Shown: piece after piece, positions 61,816 to 64,000 of the stretch
Layout of the letters: every line of letters starts with the position of its first letter
How positions within the stretch are numbered: the first letter of the stretch is position 1
From: Lumbricus rubellus
Taxonomy: Eukaryota > Annelida > Clitellata > Crassiclitellata > Lumbricidae
Assembly: GCA_945859605.1 (NCBI GenBank)
Contig: OX243827.1
Span: 9,620,713 to 9,684,712, forward strand
Length of the DNA: 64,000 bases
Direction of reading: 5' to 3'
Made by a program: the position numbers and the translations under genes
The notes under the pieces: model-generated
What the model was told of the DNA's origin: nothing
Seen by the model: only the letters and a program-made list of their open reading frames with translations
Databases searched by the model: none

Positions 61816-62475
61816 ACTGATTTTGGGAGATTGGGGTGACTTTTAGAGCACCGCCAGAAATCGTGATTACCGGGGCTGGATACCCAAGAGCACACTGTTT
61901 TTAAGGAGCAGGTCAGAAATTTTGTGGCCGTACAAGGTCTGCCTAAATGCCATCAAGAATCCTGCAATGCAGGCTTATTTGAATGCTATGTAATTCAAAC
62001 GATGGACGGTTTTCGAGTGACTTTGGGAGCTTAGGGTGACTTTTAGAGCACCGCCACAAAATCGTGATTACAGGGGCTGGATAACCAGGAGCACACTATA
62101 TTTTAGGAGCAGGTCAGAAATTTTGTGGCCGTACAAGGTCTGCCTAAATGCCATCAAGAATCCTGCAATGCAGGCTGATTTGAATGCTATGTAATTCGAA
62201 CGATGGACGGTTTTCGAGTGACTTTGGGAGCTTAGGGTGACTTTTAGAGCACCGCCACAAAATCGTGATTACAAGGGCTGGATAACCAGGAGCACACTAT
62301 ATTTGACGAGTAGCCTAGGTCAGAAATGTTGTGGTTGCGCAAGGTCTGCTTAAAATGCCATCGAGAATCCTGCAATGCAGTCTGATTTGAATGCTATGTA
62401 ATTCGGACGATTGACGGTTTTCGAGTGACTTTGGGAGCTTGGGGTGACTTTTAGAGCACCGCCACAAAATCGTAG
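61816..62475. repeat. Tandem repeat, about 200-bp unit, 3.3 copies
   Basis: TTTTAGAGCACCGCCA occurs at 61841, 62041, 62242 and 62449, giving spacings of 200, 201 and 207. Units share GGAGCAGGTCAGAAATTTTG, CAAGAATCCTGCAATGCAGG and GACGGTTTTCGAGTGACTTT. No protein. Confidence 0.95.
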
Positions 62476-62544
62476 GGCGTAGGCACGTAACAATCACTAA
62501 AATAAATTTTTTATTGACACAGTTCATGGCTTCTCTTAAGGAAA

Positions 62545-62745
62545 GTTTCAGAACTGCATAACCTTTCCTCTTCATTTTCCCCATTCTGCATGGCAAACTA
62601 TTCCCAATAGGATGACGACAAAAATAGTTTCAACTATATTTTCACTACACAAAGATGATTTTACATCTGTACGCATTCATCTGGAACAGTTACTAGAACA
62701 GTTACATAACTTTTGTGTACAACTGCACGCTAAAAAAAGATCATG
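62545..62745. repeat. Interspersed repeat B, divergent copy
   Basis: CAGAACTGCATAACCTTTCC ... CTGCATGGCAAACT ... TTGTGTACAACTGCACGCTAA. Confidence 0.7.
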
Positions 62746-63500
62746 GCGCAATGATAGCCTGTACTACATGTAGGCTACACCTACATGTATATCAGACAAC
62801 ACGGTTCTAGCACGGTGGTTTTCAATCAGAAATAGTAACTCACGGAAGTCACAGTGGTTTATTTGTTGTTACACCGAAATTTGAATATTTACGACCTTGT
62901 CTTGTCCCATAGACATAATAGTTAAACGCTTACATGATATTGACAAGTATTTGCTTTAAGAAGACAACAAATTTTGTTGTAAAACATAATTATATCAGAG
63001 TGAATACTTAGGCTACCCTGAATATATTATTACTATGCTCCAACGTTTCGGCGCCGCAGCCGTCATCAATCTGTAAATTTGTGACGATCTATTTATCGCA
63101 GGTCTGTGACGATATATTTAACGCAGGACGCTATTGTCTACGACTCTATAGATGTCCTCTTAAGACTTTCCTCGTTGAAGACCGAGGATCTTAACGGTTA
63201 TTATTTTGGCCGCTGTTTGGTGCTTTAAATTGTGTTTTTTTTCAACCACAGTTTGAACTGCGATTCACAAACGACTTGAGATGAAGTCTTGGACGAACAC
63301 ACTGCAGGGTCGGAGACATTGATAAGATCTCGGCGTGATATGCGGGGTTCAAGGCCAACTAGGTTTGTGGGAGTCAAGTCAACCAGCATACATTGTACAT
63401 GTACATGTAGACGGAATGCAATCAGGTGAAGACAGTTTATGGGATGGACTCTCCTCTGTCAGAGTGCTTCGCTTGCAATGTGCGCGAGTCTGAGCGTCCC
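62746..63500. other. Intergenic, no gene recognised
   Basis: Two TACATGTA near 62766 and 62781, TGTACATGTACATGTAG near 63396. Otherwise unrecognised. Confidence 0.4.
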
Positions 63501-63504
63501 CTTT

Positions 63505-63755
63505 CCTTTTTTCTCCTCCACCTACTCCTAATCCTCTTCCTCTTCCTCGTCTTCCTCCTTCTCCTCCTCCCTTCCATCTCCTCCTCGTCTTCCTCCTCTT
63601 TCCCCTCTTCCTCCCCTCCTCCTCCTCCCCTTTGTCCTCCTCCTCGTCTTCCTTCCGCTTCCTTCTCCTCCTTCTCCTTGTCTCCTGCTCTTGCTCCTCT
63701 TCCTCTTCCTCCTCCTCCTACTCCTTCTCCTCCTCTTCCTCCCGCTCTTTCTCGA
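63505..63755. repeat. Homopyrimidine (CTC/CTT)n tract
   Basis: About 250 bp of CTCCTCCTCTTCC. Confidence 0.93.
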
Positions 63756-63779
63756 TGGTAGGCCTAATTGTTTAGAGAG

Positions 63780-63830
63780 GATCTGGAGCAAGTCCTTCAC
63801 ACACAAGTGCCTCCAGCCTTTGATTTACCG
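63780..63830 (+). mobile_element. Fragment of the second SINE family
   Basis: GGAGCAAGTCCTTCACACACAAGTGCCTCC, similar to 55395-55425. Confidence 0.55.
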
Positions 63831-63873
63831 ACATTGCACGCCATTGATTATTTTTTTAAAAACTCACATCAAC

Positions 63874-63963
63874 AATGATGATGATGACAACGAGATGACG
63901 ATGATGACGGCGCTGATGATGATGCTAAACGTAGAGGTAGTAGTAGTAGTAGTTGTTGTTATT

Positions 63964-63996
<33 letters not shown>

Positions 63997-64000
63997 CTAG
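63874..64000. repeat. (GAT)n then (TAG)n microsatellite, runs off the window
   Basis: GATGATGACAACG followed by GTAGTAGTAGTAG to the last base. Confidence 0.93.

Overview
The window is eukaryotic, from an animal with a repeat-rich, AT-leaning genome. Real coding sequence is split into short GT-AG exons separated by kilobase introns. Two palindromic octamers, TAGGCCTA and TACATGTA, are extremely frequent. tRNA-derived SINEs, hAT-type and Tc1/mariner-type elements, LINE 3' ends and microsatellites fill almost everything else. The cholinesterase-type gene and the octamer habit fit a marine deuterostome; an echinoderm is my best guess, at low confidence. Most long open frames are translations of simple repeats and are not genes.

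Three genes can be supported. (1) A plus-strand gene of five exons (16962-31644) encodes about 372 residues: signal peptide, cysteine-rich ectodomain, one membrane span and a basic then proline-rich cytoplasmic tail. The ectodomain has the C-C-CC-CC pattern of the Shisa/WBP1/VOPP1 (STMC6) single-span adaptors. (2) A minus-strand gene of eight exons (57872-40520) encodes a complete, catalytically intact cholinesterase-type carboxylesterase of about 586 residues. The best splice model places a membrane span at the N terminus and no tail after the catalytic domain, so the enzyme would be a type II ectoenzyme. (3) An intron-containing tRNA-Arg(TCT) gene lies between them on the minus strand (34519-34433).

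Layout: 1-16.9 kb holds mariner, hAT and SINE relics and microsatellites, with a cluster of cyclic-AMP-response-element-like sites at 12.47-12.66 kb. 16.9-31.7 kb is the single-span membrane protein gene with repeat-filled introns. 31.7-40.5 kb is intergenic: a composite repeat broken by two nested elements, the tRNA gene and several MITEs. 40.5-57.9 kb is the cholinesterase gene, whose introns hold a truncated LINE, LINE tails, SINEs and microsatellites. 57.9-64 kb holds a piggyBac-like palindrome, SINEs, a 200-bp tandem repeat and pyrimidine-rich tracts.

The most unusual signal is not a gene. The octamer TAGGCCTA arises as a 6-bp insertion of GGCCTA at a TA dinucleotide. This shows when repeat copies with and without it are aligned within the window, and in a transposase relic whose reading frame becomes sensible once the hexamers are removed. 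TACATGTA behaves the same way inside microsatellites, and it equals the known Tc1 excision footprint. Both octamers may be excision scars of TA-targeting transposons that are widespread in this genome.
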